From Paraflavitalea devenefica (GTDB taxonomy: Bacteria > Bacteroidota > Bacteroidia > Chitinophagales > Chitinophagaceae), in assembly GCF_011759375.1 (NCBI RefSeq), contig NZ_JAARML010000002.1, positions 1,054,001-1,118,000 on the forward strand: DNA of 64,000 nt, written 5' to 3'. A program made the translations under genes and the position numbers. The notes beneath the pieces were generated by a model that did no database searches, was not told the DNA's origin, and was given only the letters and a program-made list of their open reading frames with translations. Below, piece by piece: positions 61,662-64,000 of the stretch. The first letter of the stretch is position 1. Every line of letters starts with the position of its first letter.

Positions 61662-62420
61662 ATGAGCCCTCTCTTCCTTGCTATCAGCCTTTGTTTGGCG
61701 GGTGCATCCCAAAAGGAAAAATCCATGCCGATTATTGCCCCCGTCAAGGATGTCTTCCTACACGATACCGCCATGACCATTGACCAGAAATGTCAACTTC
61801 TCCAAACATTGATCGGCGAGGATTGCCGTTATCGCATCAACGCATTCGATATCAACTTTGAACTCCGGGCCGACAATTGCAGTTATGAACAAATCAAGAT
61901 GTTGGCCGATGCCTGGTCACTGCTCATGTTCGATTTTGTGGTCGGGGACAGCCTGGCTTATTTCAATACCATCGACATCAGGATTATTCATAACCAAACC
62001 GGTTTACTGCGCCATTCCCTGTTGGCCTGGCAACAGCTGGCGTCATTTCAATGTCGCCGCCATCAATTTCCCAGGCAGGCTGTCGACCCCCATGAAAAAG
62101 TGAGGGCCATGTATCGCATTATTTTAGGGGTCGATACCACCCGCAGTGATTTTATGTTTTGTGAGGACTACATTATTTATGACATCTATCTGCCAACCCT
62201 CCACTATCAAAATGATGTTGGTTTACTCGCCCGAGCCAAAGCGATGCAGGTACTTTCGCAGTGGTATATATTCAGCGATCTACCATCACCCATGAAATAT
62301 GCCAAGTGGAATTTTTTCGATCGAACCAATGAGGGTCCCGGCAAACAGGTAGGGTATAATCATCAAAGCAAAACATTTAAATCCGGGCAGGTGAAATGGC
62401 CAGCGACTATCAGGCTTTAG
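61662..62420 (+). CDS. Hypothetical exported protein
   Basis: A 252-residue protein with a short N-terminal export signal (MSPLFLAISLCLAGASQ). The body is helical with several cysteines (QTLIGEDCRYRINAFD, DFMFCEDYIIYDIYLPTL) and no recognised motif. It overlaps the end of the convergent gene at 62417-62803 by a few bases. Function unknown. Confidence 0.7.
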   Translation: MSPLFLAISLCLAGASQKEKSMPIIAPVKDVFLHDTAMTIDQKCQLLQTLIGEDCRYRINAFDINFELRADNCSYEQIKMLADAWSLLMFDFVVGDSLAYFNTIDIRIIHNQTGLLRHSLLAWQQLASFQCRRHQFPRQAVDPHEKVRAMYRIILGVDTTRSDFMFCEDYIIYDIYLPTLHYQNDVGLLARAKAMQVLSQWYIFSDLPSPMKYAKWNFFDRTNEGPGKQVGYNHQSKTFKSGQVKWPATIRL

Positions 62421-62803
62421 CGGGAAGGCTGCCGGGATATGAGATAGGTAATTAGTTCTGCAGTGACCGTTTTTGTTTTAACAGGGCAAGCGTACCAACC
62501 CTGGCGTTGTCCTTGTAAATAAGGAATTGTTTGGTGGTAAACCAACCGTCTGATGGTTGATTGCAGCCGTTCCGATGTGGTAATAGTTGGCCACATTGCT
62601 TTCACCGCGCCAAAGACGGAAATGGTTAAACAAAGTGGTACGTAATTGTAAGCATAGACAGGTGGAATATGGGGATAGGGGAGAGCATCGGTCGCCACTT
62701 CCGATGCACCACTTAACACGGCATCGATGAGAAGGTAGGTCCCCATGAAGTACGGCTGGAAGCCCGATTCGAAAGATGGTTGGTTAATGTTATCCCATTG
62801 CAT
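62417..62803 (-). CDS. Hypothetical protein
   Basis: A 128-residue protein of unknown family. It has a moderately hydrophobic middle (NYVPLCLTISVFGAVKAMWP) and a basic C-terminal helix. A TATATTTG box (minus strand, 62811-62818) lies only seven bases before the ATG, which would give an almost leaderless message; no TTTG box is found 19 bases upstream. Convergent with the 61662 gene. Supported mainly by length and tight packing. Confidence 0.5.
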   Translation of the reverse strand: MQWDNINQPSFESGFQPYFMGTYLLIDAVLSGASEVATDALPYPHIPPVYAYNYVPLCLTISVFGAVKAMWPTITTSERLQSTIRRLVYHQTIPYLQGQRQGWYACPVKTKTVTAELITYLISRQPSR

Positions 62804-62834
62804 GGTCTAACAAATATATTAACTGAAATAAATT

Positions 62835-63986
62835 ATGGCACTATTTATTTACGCAAGTGAAATTAGTATTCCAGTAACACAACCGGACCAGACTGAAGCG
62901 ATCACCGGGGTGGGGGCCCTGCTAACACGTGATCCTATTGAACCTTTAGTGATATCGGACTCCCTGAAATTATTAACTACGCAAATAATGGAAGAAGGCA
63001 AACCTGTTGATAAAGCATCGGAACGTGGCTTTTTTCTGCCGATGGAGGATAGCGATATTGCCAGAACGCATTTACTGTTGACCATCAACGACCATGTTAA
63101 AGGCCTGTTTATGGTCACATTTTTTGATCAGCCACCTTCACCCACCGGGCGAAGTGAACGCATCCTTTTTCAGTTCCTAAACACTATTGCCGCACGTGTG
63201 ATTGCCAGCGAACCAACCGTGAACATTCAACTATTAGGGCCATTGGATCCGGAGATGGATCTGAAAAAATTCAATGAACACCTGTTAGGTATCATTCTCG
63301 CCACCCAGCCCAACCATGCCGGTGAAAAAACTTTTTATCCTTTGATATGTCTCGAATCTGGCACCCAGGAGCAACCCGGTCACCAGGTGCTCAATCTTCT
63401 GTTGTGGGCCGCCGCCAATACCCGCATGCCTGAACCTGACAGGACCTGGCAGGATAGCATCATCTTTGGTGCAAATGATTTCATCTCAGATGGGGAGGCC
63501 ATAACCTATCATTATTCTCTTAACGTCCCCGTAGATCATTTTGTGCGGCCCTATCCTTTTCAAATCAAAACGAACCTTTCTATAGACAATGGCATCCTTG
63601 GTCTGGCCATCATTGAACGTTGCTACCGTCATCTTAAACCCGCACAATTTAGCCTTGACAATCCTTACCTTGCCGCGCCATGCCTGTCCATTATCAAAAG
63701 CCTGGCAAATGCCGGTAAAACGCTTGACAATGACCTGCTGGCCAAAATGGTCAGTACCTTTTTAGGGGTGTTTGATAACCTGCCGGTATATAATGAATGG
63801 TCTGATTCCAAAGATGCCTGGGAGGACTGGTTACTGGCCAAGGAAGTGGCAATTCGACTTGGCCCCGGCAACCCGGGCGCATTTGAGCAACTGGTAGAGG
63901 CTTATAACGGTTGGCGGGAAAACATCCTCCTCCACCAGTATAAAGAGTGGTGCAGACTGATGCGCATAGCCCCCGGCGGCGCGTGA
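62835..63986 (+). CDS. Hypothetical soluble protein
   Basis: A 383-residue protein without signal peptide or membrane segment, apparently of two halves. The N-terminal half is mixed alpha/beta (ARTHLLLTINDHVKGLFMVT) and the C-terminal half helical (IIERCYRHLKPAQFSLDNP, KDAWEDWLLAKEVAIRLGPG). I compared it with the array modules: the opening strand and a ..FLNTIAARVIASEPTV helix are faintly similar to subfamily B, but the GIYL and 'LLLA.Y' strands are missing, so I do not place it there. It ends close to the window edge. Confidence 0.75.
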   Translation: MALFIYASEISIPVTQPDQTEAITGVGALLTRDPIEPLVISDSLKLLTTQIMEEGKPVDKASERGFFLPMEDSDIARTHLLLTINDHVKGLFMVTFFDQPPSPTGRSERILFQFLNTIAARVIASEPTVNIQLLGPLDPEMDLKKFNEHLLGIILATQPNHAGEKTFYPLICLESGTQEQPGHQVLNLLLWAAANTRMPEPDRTWQDSIIFGANDFISDGEAITYHYSLNVPVDHFVRPYPFQIKTNLSIDNGILGLAIIERCYRHLKPAQFSLDNPYLAAPCLSIIKSLANAGKTLDNDLLAKMVSTFLGVFDNLPVYNEWSDSKDAWEDWLLAKEVAIRLGPGNPGAFEQLVEAYNGWRENILLHQYKEWCRLMRIAPGGA

Positions 63987-64000
63987 AGACCAGAAAAATA

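Noticed and set aside
62835..63986. A ninth array member
   Set aside because: Only the opening strand and one helix look faintly similar; the GIYL and final 'LLLA.Y' strands are absent and there is no tail motif.

Overview
The window looks like chromosomal DNA of a Bacteroidota bacterium, probably of the Chitinophagaceae type. The evidence is an ECF sigma/FecR/STN-type SusC/SusD set, CTnDOT-style tra genes (TraE to TraN), RteC proteins, a LytTR two-component pair, and a textbook Bacteroidota promoter (TTTG-N19-TAnnTTTG) at 13619-13649. No rRNA, tRNA, insertion sequence, integrase or CRISPR array was seen.

Layout. 1-9121: a partial ECF sigma gene, a second ECF sigma gene, its FecR anti-sigma factor, and a TonB-dependent SusC receptor with an N-terminal STN domain followed by a SusD lipoprotein. 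9270-13216 (minus strand, AT-rich): a small secreted two-cysteine protein, a broken gene remnant, a class III-type lanthionine synthetase (kinase plus cyclase), and a membrane-anchored thioredoxin. 13666-30454: an RteC-like gene, an RteC gene and the conjugative transfer operon in the order traE, traF, traG, lipoprotein, traI-like, hypothetical, two further traI-like copies, traJ, traK, traL-position gene, traM, traN, then two accessory genes. 30503-47698: one single-module gene and then eight tandem paralogues of about 655-700 residues. 47779-54730: a D12-class DNA adenine methylase, a Gabija defence pair (gajB and gajA, minus strand) and a lipoprotein. 55591-59051: a LytTR response regulator, a TPR-containing histidine kinase and a second RteC of the same length as the first. 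59466-63986: hypothetical genes.

Main novelty. The 30.5-47.7 kb array carries no family I recognise. Each large protein reads as four degenerate copies of one module of about 110-150 residues: a beta-strand, a helix ending in a D/P-containing 'LL.TDP..F' segment, a variable sheet, a GIYL-like strand, and an 'LLLA.Y.YN'-like strand. The first four genes form one subfamily and the last four another. The proteins have no signal peptide, sit directly downstream of a type IV secretion operon, and share short Gly/Pro/basic C-terminal tails with three preceding genes. They could be substrates or accessory parts of the conjugation machine, but this is inference.

How it works together. The tra genes, accessory genes, array and methylase all run on the plus strand with short gaps. 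I see no intrinsic terminator between 15902 and 48686, so they may form one very long transcription unit. Two RteC genes and a two-component pair flank the block, recalling the RteA/RteB/RteC control of CTnDOT. Gabija, the methylase and possibly the array look like cargo. The ends of the mobile element are not visible.
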